A DNA stretch of 9,627 bases from Caldilineaceae bacterium (GCA_028819675.1 JAPPKT010000208.1:1-9627); one strand, 5' to 3'. Counted from the first letter of the stretch, positions 1 to 7,920 are shown. Notes: generated by a model from the sequence alone, not told the origin. Numbers and translations: made by a program.

Positions 1-2
1 CA

Positions 3-1187
3 TGGCCCAAGCCCACCGATGAAGCCTGGCGCCGCACGCGCCTGACCGGCTTCAAATTGGACAACTTTACACCCTTCGCCGTCCCCGACGGCACAGTTGA
101 ACGGGATGGCCTGGAGCCCGAACTCCTTACCTCCCTTGAGGAGATGGAGTCCTCAGCCTGCCTGATCTATCGTGACGGAGGCGTACTGTACAGCGAGGAA
201 ATCGAAAATCTGAAAGAGAAGGGCGTCTTATTTACGGACCTGCAAACGGCCGTACAGCAGCACCCTGAACTGGTGCAAAAGTACTTCATGACCGAGGCTG
301 TAACCCCGGACGCCAACAAATTCGCTGCACTGCACGCCGCACTGTGGGATACCGGCTCCTTCATCTTCGTCCCCCGCTACACGAAGGTGGAACTTCCTCT
401 GCATGCGGTCCTCTTCCAGGGCGAACGCGTCGGTGGATATCACCATACCCTTCTCGTGGCCGAAGAAGGAGCCGAAGTTACCCTTGTCGATGATCTCATG
501 GGCGCCGAAAACGCCTTGCAGGCCTCCGTCGTGGAGCTTATCCTGATGGACAACGCCCAGGTCCGCTACATGAATCTGCAGGACTTCCAGCATTCCGCCT
601 GGAACTTCCTCACCGGGCGGGCAGTTCTGGGCAAGGACGCCGACCTGCGCTGGATCCAGGTAAGTTGGGGCAGCCGTCTGACAAAGGCCTTCCTCAGCCT
701 GGACCTGCGAGGAGAAGGTGGACACGGCGAGCTTCTGGGACTCTACTTCCCAACCCGGCGCCAGCATATCGACCATCAGACCTTGCAACTGCACCGCGTA
801 GCCAACTGCTACAGCGACCTTCTCTTCAACGGCGCTCTCAAACATCGTGCCCGCAGCGTCTACATGGGTATAATCAAAGTGCTGCCCGGCGCACAGAAGA
901 CCGACGCCTTCCAACGCAATGGAAACCTCATCCTGGATAGAAGCGCCCGCGCCGACAGCATTCCCGGGCTCGAAATCGAGGCCGACGATGTCCGCTGTAC
1001 CCATGCAGCCACCGCCGCACAGGTCGAGGACGAATACGTCTTCTACCTCATGGCCCGCGGCCTCACCAGACCGCAGGCCGAAAGAATGATAGTGCAGGGC
1101 TTTCTACAGGGCGTGCTCGATCGCGTTCCCGTCGAAGCCGTCATGCGCAAGTTGGAAACGGTAATCAGTCGCAAAATTAGTAGGTAA
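3..1187 (+). CDS. sufD: Fe-S cluster assembly protein SufD (5' partial)
   Basis: SufD is a scaffold subunit of the cytoplasmic SufBC2D complex, which builds Fe-S clusters. The frame stays open to the left edge: codons from position 3 read [20 protein letters not shown], the usual SufB/D N-terminal pattern, so the gene starts before the window. The visible 394 residues are somewhat short of the roughly 420-450 usual for the family. The C-terminal SufBD beta-helix domain is present. It ends in a VRCTHAAT motif (Cys codon 996-998, His codon 1002-1004), matching the C/H pair at the SufB-SufD interface, and continues with VFYLMARGL and a helical tail. A TTG at 57 could pass as a start but would remove conserved sequence. 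The next gene follows after 29 bases on the same strand, so they are probably co-transcribed. Assignment to SufD rather than SufB rests on length and position and is likely, not certain. Confidence 0.9.
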   Translation, partial: WPKPTDEAWRRTRLTGFKLDNFTPFAVPDGTVERDGLEPELLTSLEEMESSACLIYRDGGVLYSEEIENLKEKGVLFTDLQTAVQQHPELVQKYFMTEAVTPDANKFAALHAALWDTGSFIFVPRYTKVELPLHAVLFQGERVGGYHHTLLVAEEGAEVTLVDDLMGAENALQASVVELILMDNAQVRYMNLQDFQHSAWNFLTGRAVLGKDADLRWIQVSWGSRLTKAFLSLDLRGEGGHGELLGLYFPTRRQHIDHQTLQLHRVANCYSDLLFNGALKHRARSVYMGIIKVLPGAQKTDAFQRNGNLILDRSARADSIPGLEIEADDVRCTHAATAAQVEDEYVFYLMARGLTRPQAERMIVQGFLQGVLDRVPVEAVMRKLETVISRKISR

Positions 1188-1205
1188 TCACAGATATCCA
1201 ATCTT

Positions 1206-1210
1206 GGAGG
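1206..1210 (+). promoter_or_regulatory. Shine-Dalgarno site of the rhodanese gene
   Basis: GGAGG lies six bases before the ATG at 1217. It fixes that start and shows independent ribosome loading within the operon. Confidence 0.75.
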
Positions 1211-1216
1211 AGTGCA

Positions 1217-2068
<852 letters not shown>

Positions 2069-2124
2069 AAGCTGCGTCTCTGCCGTTTGGTCCCTACTGC
2101 AATCTGAAGCTGCCAATCACAAAA

Positions 2125-2157
2125 AAAGGCAAGGGGCAGTTACCGCCCTTTGCCTTT
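2125..2157. terminator. 13-bp hairpin between the rhodanese gene and sufU
   Basis: The arms 2125-2137 and 2145-2157 pair over 13 bases with a single G-U and enclose a 7-base loop. Four more A residues precede the left arm (2121-2124). Read on the minus strand, the stem is followed by a long T run, the shape of a good intrinsic terminator. Read on the plus strand, only the three T of the stem plus CCTAT follow, so termination of suf transcription would be partial at best. It lies 56 bases after the rhodanese stop and 24 bases before the sufU ATG. It could be an attenuator, an mRNA-processing or stability element, or a terminator against antisense transcription. Confidence 0.6.
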
Positions 2158-2181
2158 CCTATAGGTCAATACTACGGGCAC

Positions 2182-2559
2182 ATGGACCTGTTTCGAGAAG
2201 CCATCATTGACCATTACAAGCACCCCCGGCACAAGGGCAAGCTGGAGGACGCCGATGTCCACCGTCACGAGTTGAACCCCTTCTGCGGCGACGAGGTAAC
2301 CGTCCACCTGAAGATCGCAGACGACGTCGTAGCCGATGCCGCCTTTGAAGGCCGGGGATGCGCCATCAGCCAGGCCAGCGCGTCGATGATGATGGAGGAA
2401 ATAATCGGCATGCCCGTTGCCGAACTCAAAGAATGGGGCAAAGAGGAGGTCCTCGATCTGCTGGGAATCGAGATCGGGCCCGTCCGCCTCAAATGCGCAC
2501 TCCTGCCCTTGAAAGCGCTCAAGGCAGGTCTTTACGGCCTGACAGAGTGGCCCGACTAG
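2182..2559 (+). CDS. sufU: SufU-type iron-sulfur scaffold / sulfur-transfer protein, short form
   Basis: SufU is a small zinc-binding protein of the IscU/NifU-N fold. It accepts persulfide sulfur from the desulfurase SufS and passes it to SufBCD. This 125-residue product starts MDLFREAIIDHYKHPRH, the standard family N-terminus, so the ATG at 2182 is chosen over the longer open frame reaching back to 2032, which would run through the rhodanese 3' end and the hairpin. The ligand residues are visible: Cys35 and Asp37 in NPFCGDE, Cys60 in GRGCAISQAS and Cys105 in RLKCALLPL. Only 44 residues separate Cys60 and Cys105, close to IscU and about 17 fewer than in Bacillus-type SufU, so the usual SufU insertion is missing. 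No good Shine-Dalgarno precedes the start. The Rieske gene follows after 26 bases. Confidence 0.9.
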   Translation: MDLFREAIIDHYKHPRHKGKLEDADVHRHELNPFCGDEVTVHLKIADDVVADAAFEGRGCAISQASASMMMEEIIGMPVAELKEWGKEEVLDLLGIEIGPVRLKCALLPLKALKAGLYGLTEWPD

Positions 2560-2585
2560 ACCAAACGCCGAGGAACCAAGCACAA

Positions 2586-2903
2586 ATGGAAGATTTTGTT
2601 AGAGTGGCCGCAACTGAGGACATCCCGCCGGGAGAACGGCTTCTTGTCGAACTGGATGGTATCCGTATCGCCGTTTTCAACCTGGACGGCGAATACTACG
2701 CCATCGAGGATGTCTGTACGCATGATGGCGGCCCTCTTGTCGAAGGTCAAGTCCTGGATGGCGGCCAGGTCGAGTGCCCCAGGCACGGCGCCCGCTTCGA
2801 CATCCGCACCGGTGAGGCGCTCAGCATGCCTGCTTTCGAGCCAACCCCATCCTACGAAGTTCAGGTTGACGGTGGCGACATTTACGTGGAAAGACCCTTC
2901 TGA
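2586..2903 (+). CDS. Rieske [2Fe-2S] ferredoxin-like protein
   Basis: This is a soluble 105-residue single-domain Rieske protein. The cluster ligands are all present: Cys44 and His46 in CTHDGG, and Cys64 and His67 in CPRHGARFD. Residues 1-105 match the compact dioxygenase-ferredoxin type (often named non-heme iron oxygenase ferredoxin subunit), with no membrane anchor. Family members are electron carriers. Their presence inside suf operons of several Gram-positive and Chloroflexota-type bacteria suggests delivery of electrons for cluster assembly or use as a client, but this is inference. ATG at 2586 follows GAGGAA at 2570-2575. The stop at 2901-2903 runs into the ribosome-binding site of sufT, so the two genes are tightly linked. 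Confidence 0.9.
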   Translation: MEDFVRVAATEDIPPGERLLVELDGIRIAVFNLDGEYYAIEDVCTHDGGPLVEGQVLDGGQVECPRHGARFDIRTGEALSMPAFEPTPSYEVQVDGGDIYVERPF

Positions 2904-2916
2904 GGAGAAAGACTCG

Positions 2917-3240
2917 ATGACCGATAACACACTACCCACGCCCGACGAGGTTCGAGCCGAAATCAGGACCCATGTCAAGGATCCCGAACTGATGATGAAT
3001 ATCGTCGACCTCGGCCTTGTCTACGATATCGAAGTGACCGCAGAGAACAACATCGACGTGACCATGACGCTGACAAGCCCCGGCTGCCCGGTCGGCCCGC
3101 AGATCATCAGCGACGTCCAGCGCACCGCCCACAACGCCTTCCCCAGCGTCAGCGAAGTCAACGTCCACCTGGTCTGGACCCCCTTCTGGAATCCCGACAT
3201 GATGTCCGAGGACGCCAAAGACGAGCTGGGTATCTTCTGA
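2917..3240 (+). CDS. sufT: MIP18/DUF59-family Fe-S maturation protein SufT
   Basis: This 107-residue protein belongs to the MIP18 (DUF59) family, which includes SufT, PaaD and the N-terminal part of some Mrp proteins. SufT-like members help maturation of Fe-S proteins. Visible hallmarks are DPELMMNIVDLGLVYDI (about 22-38), the conserved TSPGCPVGP with Cys57, and the C-terminal VWTPFWNPDMMSEDAK followed by ELGIF. The ATG at 2917 has GAGGAG at 2902-2907, overlapping the preceding stop codon, with 13 bases between the genes. It is the last gene of the operon in this window. Distinction from PaaD rests on context, since there is no phenylacetate gene nearby. Confidence 0.9.
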   Translation: MTDNTLPTPDEVRAEIRTHVKDPELMMNIVDLGLVYDIEVTAENNIDVTMTLTSPGCPVGPQIISDVQRTAHNAFPSVSEVNVHLVWTPFWNPDMMSEDAKDELGIF

Positions 3241-3245
3241 ACTGT

Positions 3246-3262
3246 GAGGGCAACTCGCCCTC
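3246..3262 (+). terminator. hairpin just after sufT
   Basis: GAGGGC (3246-3251) and GCCCTC (3257-3262) form a perfect 6-bp GC-rich stem with a 5-base loop, starting six bases after the sufT stop. No T run follows, so it is either a non-canonical terminator or a 3'-end stabilising hairpin. Confidence 0.4.
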
Positions 3263-3278
3263 TGCCTGGACAAGACAC

Positions 3279-3309
3279 GGGACCTGGTCGGAGACGAAAT
3301 ACCAGGCCC
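3279..3309. repeat. inverted repeat in the convergent sufT/TPR gap
   Basis: GGG-A-CCTGGT (3279-3288) pairs with ACCAGGCCC (3301-3309): nine pairs with one bulged A and a 12-base loop. It could terminate transcription arriving from either side. There is no T run. The remaining gap to 3483 contains GGACCTGTCC (3334-3343) and a G5/C6 pair (3312-3316 and 3350-3355), but no open frame that looks real. Confidence 0.4.
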
Positions 3310-3483
3310 TCGGGGGAGTTCTATGTAAAGGTGGACCTGTCCCATTAGGCCCCCCGCGCTTTAGCGTACCTACTCTGTCGCCGCCCGCGTCCGCGCCCCG
3401 CGCCGCATCTGTCCGGAAAGTGATCGGTTCTACTTGGGAGTCCGATTTCCGCCATCTCGCGGCCCGTTCAGTACCCCGAAGGC

Positions 3484-4428
3484 TCAGATTCGTCCCGCCG
3501 CAATCTCCAGCGCCCGGTCAAAGTCTGACTTCGCCTCCTCTGTCCGTCCCAGCACCGCCTTCGCCACCGCCCGATTTCTATAGGCCTCTACGTCGTTGGG
3601 CCGCCGCAGGATCACCTGGTCGTAATCGGCAATGGCCTCCTCATACTCGCCGCGACGCTCCTTCGCATTCCCGCGATTGAAGTATGGCTCAGCGCTCTCA
3701 GGCAGCAGCCGGACTGCTTCATCATAGTCGCCCACAGCCGCGTCGAGACGTCCCAGCTTGGCCAGCGCAACGCCCCGATTGTTGTACGCCGCCGCGTACT
3801 CTGGCCGCAACCGTATCGCGTGCGCATAGTCGGCGACGGCCGCCTCGTACCGCCCCAACTCGACTTGCAACAGTCCCCGGCTATTGAATGTCTCCACATT
3901 GTCCGGATTTAGCCCAATTGCCATATCGAAATCCGCAATTGCCTCCTGACTCCGACCAAGCCTGGACCTGACACGCCCTCGCACGAGGTAGACCCTCTCG
4001 TATTCGGGCTCGATACGGACTGCCTCGTCCAGATCAGCGATTGCATCCCCGTACTGGCCAAGCTCGGCAAGCAATTGCCCTCGATTCAAATACGCAAATA
4101 CATTCTCCGGGTCAAACCTGGTCGCCGTAACTAGGTCCTCAATCGCATCTTGATACTGCTGAAGCGCAGCCTTGGCATTGGCGCGATTTATGTAGGCTTC
4201 GGCCAAATCCGGTCTCAGATGAACTGCACGGTCGTAATCTGCAACTGCCTCTTCATATTGGCCCAGATTGCTCTTTACGTTTCCCCGGTTATTGTACGCC
4301 TCGGCGTAATCCGGTCTCAATCGTACCGCTTGTGAGTATGCCGCCAGCGCCTCCCGTGACCCGGACGTGCCTCTCTCGCTCAACCCGCTGCTCGGCAGGA
4401 AATACGCGCGCGCTTGCCGTTCGGTCAT
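3484..4428 (-). CDS. tetratricopeptide-repeat protein (eight tandem TPRs)
   Basis: Of 314 residues, about 42-314 are eight consecutive 34-residue TPRs of the type AEAYNNRGN..LG.YEEA..DYD.AI.L.P. They form a superhelical protein-binding scaffold; no catalytic motif is visible. Residues 8-41 (QARAYFLPSS to LRPDY) look like a partial ninth repeat. The ATG at 4428-4426 overlaps the TGA of the upstream gene (ATGA), and AGGAG lies nine bases before it, so translation is probably coupled. There is no signal peptide of its own, so as a separate protein it would be cytoplasmic. Continuation of the upstream protein's helical tail into this repeat array suggests the two were once, or are functionally, a single membrane-anchored TPR protein. 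Client and function are unknown. Confidence 0.88.
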   Translation of the reverse strand: MTERQARAYFLPSSGLSERGTSGSREALAAYSQAVRLRPDYAEAYNNRGNVKSNLGQYEEAVADYDRAVHLRPDLAEAYINRANAKAALQQYQDAIEDLVTATRFDPENVFAYLNRGQLLAELGQYGDAIADLDEAVRIEPEYERVYLVRGRVRSRLGRSQEAIADFDMAIGLNPDNVETFNSRGLLQVELGRYEAAVADYAHAIRLRPEYAAAYNNRGVALAKLGRLDAAVGDYDEAVRLLPESAEPYFNRGNAKERRGEYEEAIADYDQVILRRPNDVEAYRNRAVAKAVLGRTEEAKSDFDRALEIAAGRI

Positions 4429-5111
4429 CTCCTCGCGCTCCTGCTCAACCGTTCCGACAGGTCTCCTATGGACCGAAACGCTAGCGCAGCCAGTTCGTTA
4501 TTGCTCCCTTCAGCAACGCTGGCGATGTGCTTCCATCTCTCTATCGACTCGTCGAGTCGTCCATCCTCTTCCAACTGCCGGGCCTCCGCAATGGCAGATG
4601 CCCCGGCCCTGCCCGGCACTCGACTGAGCTCCTCGCCGATCTGGGTTCGCGCAAAAGGCAACTCTACGCCTGCCATACTGCGCAGCGGCTCGTCGGCTTT
4701 CCCGCCATAGCCCCGAATCTCTTCCGCAAGCCGGCCCGCTTCCTCTACGTGCCCGTGCGCCGCTCTGACGTTCTCCCGTACCGCCTCCTCAATCTCCCGC
4801 AACCTCCTTAGAGCAAGGTACCCCGCAAAGCCCAATAGTATCACCATCAGGGCGAGCAGGAGAGCGATTCCGGTCAGCCACCATCCGACCGAATCAGCCC
4901 GGTCGTCCAGAATCTCCCGCCGCAGTTCGTTGAACTGGCGCTGAATCTCAACCTCCGTGGCAACATCAATCGCGGAACTCTCTTCAGAGGCCCCGCCATC
5001 TCGGCCCACTGGAGCTTGCCCTGACAACGCCGTAGGCGCAGCCAATATGACCGCTGCCGCAATCGCTAGCGCAAAGATGAGATTCCGCTTCAGGTTCCGA
5101 TTGACTCGCAC
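4425..5111 (-). CDS. membrane-anchored protein with coiled coil and TPR-like C-terminus
   Basis: This 228-residue protein is of unknown function. It has a basic N-terminus and a hydrophobic stretch (about 11-28, signal peptide or anchor), then an acidic linker. A clear transmembrane helix at about 77-101 starts WWLTGIALLLALMVILLGF, followed by an Arg/Glu-rich probable coiled coil (102-135). The C-terminus (about 171-217) reads like a TPR helical pair (ARQLEEDGRLDESIERWKHI, then NNELAALAFRSIGDL). The start is GTG at 5111; an in-frame TAA lies 12 bases upstream, so it cannot extend. AGGAGG is present upstream, but about 16 bases away, which is long, so the exact start is uncertain. It overlaps the next gene by four bases. 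Similar membrane proteins in other bacteria carry the TPR array in the same chain, so this may be the detached anchor half. Confidence 0.8.
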   Translation of the reverse strand: MRVNRNLKRNLIFALAIAAAVILAAPTALSGQAPVGRDGGASEESSAIDVATEVEIQRQFNELRREILDDRADSVGWWLTGIALLLALMVILLGFAGYLALRRLREIEEAVRENVRAAHGHVEEAGRLAEEIRGYGGKADEPLRSMAGVELPFARTQIGEELSRVPGRAGASAIAEARQLEEDGRLDESIERWKHIASVAEGSNNELAALAFRSIGDLSERLSRSARR

Positions 5112-5425
5112 TTTAGGACGCGCTTAGCCTCCTGACCGAACTGTGGAACGTATAGGCATCAACGGTCGCTCCACCGGTTACCGTACAATTATTTCTTCTT
5201 TGGCTGGGAATCTGCTGTGCAATTCAACGTAGGCAAACAGCTGGACGAGGAGGAAACCCTTCACGTTTGTATAGTTTCCCCTCCGGTCTTCCCCCAAATT
5301 CCGGGGCACTACGCCCGAATTGGAACGTCCAGCACCATTGCCTGGTCAATCTCATTCTAGGACACGCTGGCAGTAGAAGCAACACTGTCATGGAACGCTG
5401 CGAATTCAGGCGTTCCCAATCTTCA
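5112..5425. other. gap between the FRG-TPR gene and the membrane-TPR operon
   Basis: No convincing gene is present in these 314 bases. On the minus strand it should hold the promoter of the membrane-TPR pair, but I could not find a well-spaced -35/-10 pair. AGGAGG at about 5128-5133 (minus) is the only likely translation signal. Two imperfect hairpins are visible at 5297-5321 and 5392-5416. Confidence 0.5.
5392..5416 (-). terminator. hairpin downstream of the FRG-TPR gene
   Basis: GGAACGC (5392-5398) and GCGTTCC (5410-5416) form a perfect 7-bp stem, extendable by a G-T pair, with an 11-base loop. It lies 9 bases beyond the FRG-TPR stop. There is no T run on the minus strand, so it may be a transcript 3'-end or processing structure rather than a classic terminator. 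Confidence 0.35.
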
Positions 5426-7015
5426 TCACCACGCCTCACCCTTCACCACGACGACAAACCCTACATTGCCCACGTATCCCTTACCTCCAGGCAGATTTAT
5501 GCCTCCCGTGTTGCCATGATTTCCTGTTGGGCCATGGAAATTGAAAAACTCTGTATATCTGTTCTCAGGGTCGGCTCTCAGAGATACCTCAATGGCCAAA
5601 CGTCGCGAATCGTCCCTGTACCGCGGCGAGTCCACTACGTATCCGTCCCCGCCTATCCTGTTCAGTATGGCCGCCACACTGTTCCGATTACAGATGACAC
5701 CGAATCTCCTGTCTCCACTATGAATCGCGGCATCGTAACATTCAATCGCATCGTCAAAGCGACCTAACGTGACAAGTACATTTCCCTTGTTGAACTGTGC
5801 GTAGGGACTGCCAGATTCTATGGCAACATCATAATCCCGTACTGCTTCGCAAAACCTGCGCAACTGGAGGTATGTATTTCCTCTGTTCAGGTAACTCGAA
5901 GCTCTTCTTTCACTATTTTGCATTCCTATGCGGATTGCTTCTCCATAGTCTTCGAGCGCGCCCGTCAAGTCTTCTAATTCAGCCTTTACGTTCCCGCGAT
6001 TATAGTAGAGTTGCCACACACGGTGTTTGTTTGTTGAGACGTCTGCCTTCCTGGCGAGTTCCTCTGCCAGCTCTTCTTCATATCGGATCCCCAGATCGTA
6101 GTCTCCACGGGCGCCCCACAAATCCCCCGATGCCGCTTTGGCATTTCCTCGAACATAATGGAAGTATCCCAAATCCTCATCAGTAGCAAGCTCAATACTC
6201 TGGTCGTAATGGGCGATCGCGCCAGTAAGGTCACCCTGCAAATAGCACTGGTTGCCCTGAAGCAGGCTAAATTCAGGATCTTCTATCTCAGGTATGGGAA
6301 GTCTTGGACTGTTCACAGCCGAGAACCACTGTAGATCGGCGAAAAGCGCAGGTCTGCGGTAGCCGTTCATCTCTTCTAGTTCTTGTCGTATCCGCGGCTT
6401 GTCAGATGCGGCGATGACAAATGAACTGACCGCGTCTGCCGGAATCAGCGGCCACGCCTGTACGCTCAATCCTCCGCTTTGCGATGCCTGGGCATCGTTC
6501 TTCTCTTGAACTGACAACTCAAAGTAAAGGTTTCCGCCCTCTCTGTCAGGCCATCTGAAAATCTCGTCGACACTTTGAACTGCTTCTTCAACCGATATCC
6601 GCCGAAATCTGGTCTCACCGTCCAGATCCAGTACAATCACTCTCCCGTCACATCCATCCTCCTCACATGCGTACCACAAAGCCGTCAAAGGATCTAACGA
6701 GAAATCTAGGAAACCGGTTGCGGCGCCGAAGCCATGAAGTTTGGCTAGAAGCTGAATGTCCGGAATCTTGTGGCCATTTGCACTTCCAAAGCCATGGCCT
6801 CTTGCGGGGTCCAACAATACCGATCGATGGTAGACCCAGTGCATATCGGCATAGAGTACATTCTCAATGACGCTTTCATCATTATCGAAATAACTGATAA
6901 GTCGACGCGTCGCTGCAGAAAGTAACTTCCAGCTGCTATCTGCCTGCCCTCGGAACACACACGTGCTGGGCAAATCGCCTATTTTGCTCAAGAAGGCTCT
7001 TTCAACAGCTGTCAC
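5426..7015 (-). CDS. FRG-domain protein with C-terminal TPRs and glycine-rich tail
   Basis: This 529-residue protein carries an FRG domain (about 15-235). It shows the eponymous FRGQADSSWKL (21-31), a second core LLAKLHGFGAATGFLDFS (89-106) leading to PLTALWYACEED, and the late segments SQSGGLSVQAWPL and KPRIRQELEEMNGY followed by ALFADLQW. The family's biochemical function is not firmly established. The usual TRLLDxT core appears here as TGFLDFS. Residues about 250-440 hold TPR units with the YYNRGNVKAEL and SYLNRGNTYLQL pattern, similar in style to the TPR gene downstream. The tail (about 490-529) is rich in Gly and Asn and ends in a VGFVVVVKG strand. The GTG start at 7015 is supported by GGAGGAG eight bases upstream. 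No signal peptide is seen. The GC content is visibly lower than in flanking genes, consistent with lateral transfer. Confidence 0.85.
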   Translation of the reverse strand: MTAVERAFLSKIGDLPSTCVFRGQADSSWKLLSAATRRLISYFDNDESVIENVLYADMHWVYHRSVLLDPARGHGFGSANGHKIPDIQLLAKLHGFGAATGFLDFSLDPLTALWYACEEDGCDGRVIVLDLDGETRFRRISVEEAVQSVDEIFRWPDREGGNLYFELSVQEKNDAQASQSGGLSVQAWPLIPADAVSSFVIAASDKPRIRQELEEMNGYRRPALFADLQWFSAVNSPRLPIPEIEDPEFSLLQGNQCYLQGDLTGAIAHYDQSIELATDEDLGYFHYVRGNAKAASGDLWGARGDYDLGIRYEEELAEELARKADVSTNKHRVWQLYYNRGNVKAELEDLTGALEDYGEAIRIGMQNSERRASSYLNRGNTYLQLRRFCEAVRDYDVAIESGSPYAQFNKGNVLVTLGRFDDAIECYDAAIHSGDRRFGVICNRNSVAAILNRIGGDGYVVDSPRYRDDSRRLAIEVSLRADPENRYTEFFNFHGPTGNHGNTGGINLPGGKGYVGNVGFVVVVKGEAW

Positions 7016-7023
7016 CTACGTTG

Positions 7024-7030
7024 CTCCTCC
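7024..7030 (-). promoter_or_regulatory. Shine-Dalgarno site deciding the GTG start of the FRG-TPR gene
   Basis: GGAGGAG on the minus strand is eight bases before the GTG at 7015. It is a near-perfect site and the main reason for accepting a non-ATG start. Confidence 0.7.
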
Positions 7031-7045
7031 GAGTCTACCCAACGG

Positions 7046-7075
7046 AATCTCCGAGACCGACTTTCCAGTCGTCAA
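7046..7075 (-). promoter_or_regulatory. possible promoter and leader hairpin of the FRG-TPR gene
   Basis: TTGACG (minus, 7075-7070) matches the -35 consensus at five of six bases. The best -10 at 18-base spacing is GAGATT (7051-7046), only three of six. The same stretch contains a 5-bp hairpin CGACT-GGAA-AGTCG (minus, 7071-7058). Both are tentative and they may exclude one another. Confidence 0.22.
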
Positions 7076-7859
7076 GAGTTGCAGTGCGAACGGTACCCGT
7101 CCCAGATCGCTTGCCTCCAGGAGAGGGAAGACCGGACACGGCTAGGTTGCGCCAAAACTTCAAGCTGTAGGGGCGCCCCTTGCGGGTGCCCTGTCGATTT
7201 CTCCCAATCTTCGGCAAATGTACAAGCTCTCCCTACGCCAACCTCTGCCCATCCAGACTCCTCCCTTTCTCGGCCTCCTTCCTTCTGTAGTAAGTCAACT
7301 CCTTCCCATAGGAAATAAATCACCACCCCCGATTCTTCCTGAAACGAGTCGCGGCAAATCCGACAGAGCATCTGTAAAGGAAAGGCGCAACTGCACGCAC
7401 CGATTTCCATATGAGCGCTGACTGCAATCGGTTTTGTCTTCCGGGGTTTCCGGGGCGTGGGAGAATCCTTGCTACTTTCTAGAGGGGAGGAAAAGGTATC
7501 GCAAACCAAGCAACCCCGTCTCGGCGTTGTAAGTTTGCCTGTGGTTCCCGATGAAATTGTGGTGGCCAGCTTCATTGCTGTTCCGTTCACACCAGGCAGG
7601 CCAAAAGTCAACTACGCAACGGAGTCTCACGTCCTGCTTTTCGCGAATACCCTACGCTGCCGTTGAATGTTTTCCTCTCTGGGGTCCCCGCAAAAGAGGC
7701 GCAATAGCCCAGAGTTTCTGCCTCCTCATCCAAATCTGCCTCTGTACACAGTTTCATGCCGGGCCGAACCCGCTTCTCCCTGGACAGAAATGGTCGAAAC
7801 TTGGCAGGAGAGGAACTATACCCCACCCTTCCCAGTTTACAGGAATTTACCCCTTATAT
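7076..7859. other. gene-poor region upstream of the FRG-TPR gene
   Basis: Several open frames of 60-179 codons exist here on both strands. None has a clear ribosome-binding site, biased codon use or recognisable domains. The longest (minus, 7611-7072) runs through a palindrome. It could hold a degraded gene, an untranslated leader or a small RNA, but I see no direct support for any of these. Confidence 0.4.
7169..7192. repeat. short GC-rich palindrome (REP-like hairpin)
   Basis: AGGGGCGCCC (7169-7178) pairs with GGGTGCCCT (7184-7192) with one bulge and one G-T pair around a 5-base loop CTTGC. The form GTAGGGGCGCCCCTTGCGGG resembles small dispersed palindromes common in intergenic DNA of many bacteria. 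There is only one copy in this window, so the repeat status is inferred. Confidence 0.45.
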
Positions 7860-7881
7860 AAAACACACTTTTCAGTGTTGT
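7860..7881 (-). terminator. weak intrinsic terminator after the HEAT-like/small-ORF operon
   Basis: On the minus strand ACACT-GAAA-AGTGT forms a 5-bp stem with a GAAA tetraloop. Two further pairs can form past a bulged A, followed by TTTTATATAA. It lies about 40 bases after the TAA of the 26-codon ORF, in the right place to end this operon. The stem is AT-rich and so weak. Confidence 0.42.
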
Positions 7882-7920
7882 GCAAAATCTGTATAAAGAG
7901 TGTGTACCGCTTTGTGATGT

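Noticed and set aside
228..1004. 258-codon minus-strand frame
   Set aside because: It is antisense to sufD, which is clearly coding; the frame has no recognisable domain.
57..1187. sufD starting at TTG 57
   Set aside because: The frame is open to position 3 and the extra codons match the conserved SufB/D N-terminal segment, so the gene is cut by the window edge.
3334..3343. GGACCTGTCC and adjoining sequence as an insertion-sequence end
   Set aside because: There is no second end, target duplication or transposase in the window; it is left as a possible repeat only.
5224..5439. 71-codon minus-strand frame overlapping the end of the FRG gene
   Set aside because: It has a GTG start inside the FRG gene, no ribosome-binding site, runs through two hairpins and has no recognisable features.
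7072..7611. 179-codon minus-strand frame
   Set aside because: It lacks a ribosome-binding site and third-position bias and passes through the palindrome at 7169-7192. It contains a few Cys pairs but no recognisable zinc motif.
7608..7826. 72-codon minus-strand frame with an acidic middle (TEADLDEEAE)
   Set aside because: It looks slightly protein-like but has no good start signal and is not followed by a gene in frame. A decayed remnant is possible but unsupported.
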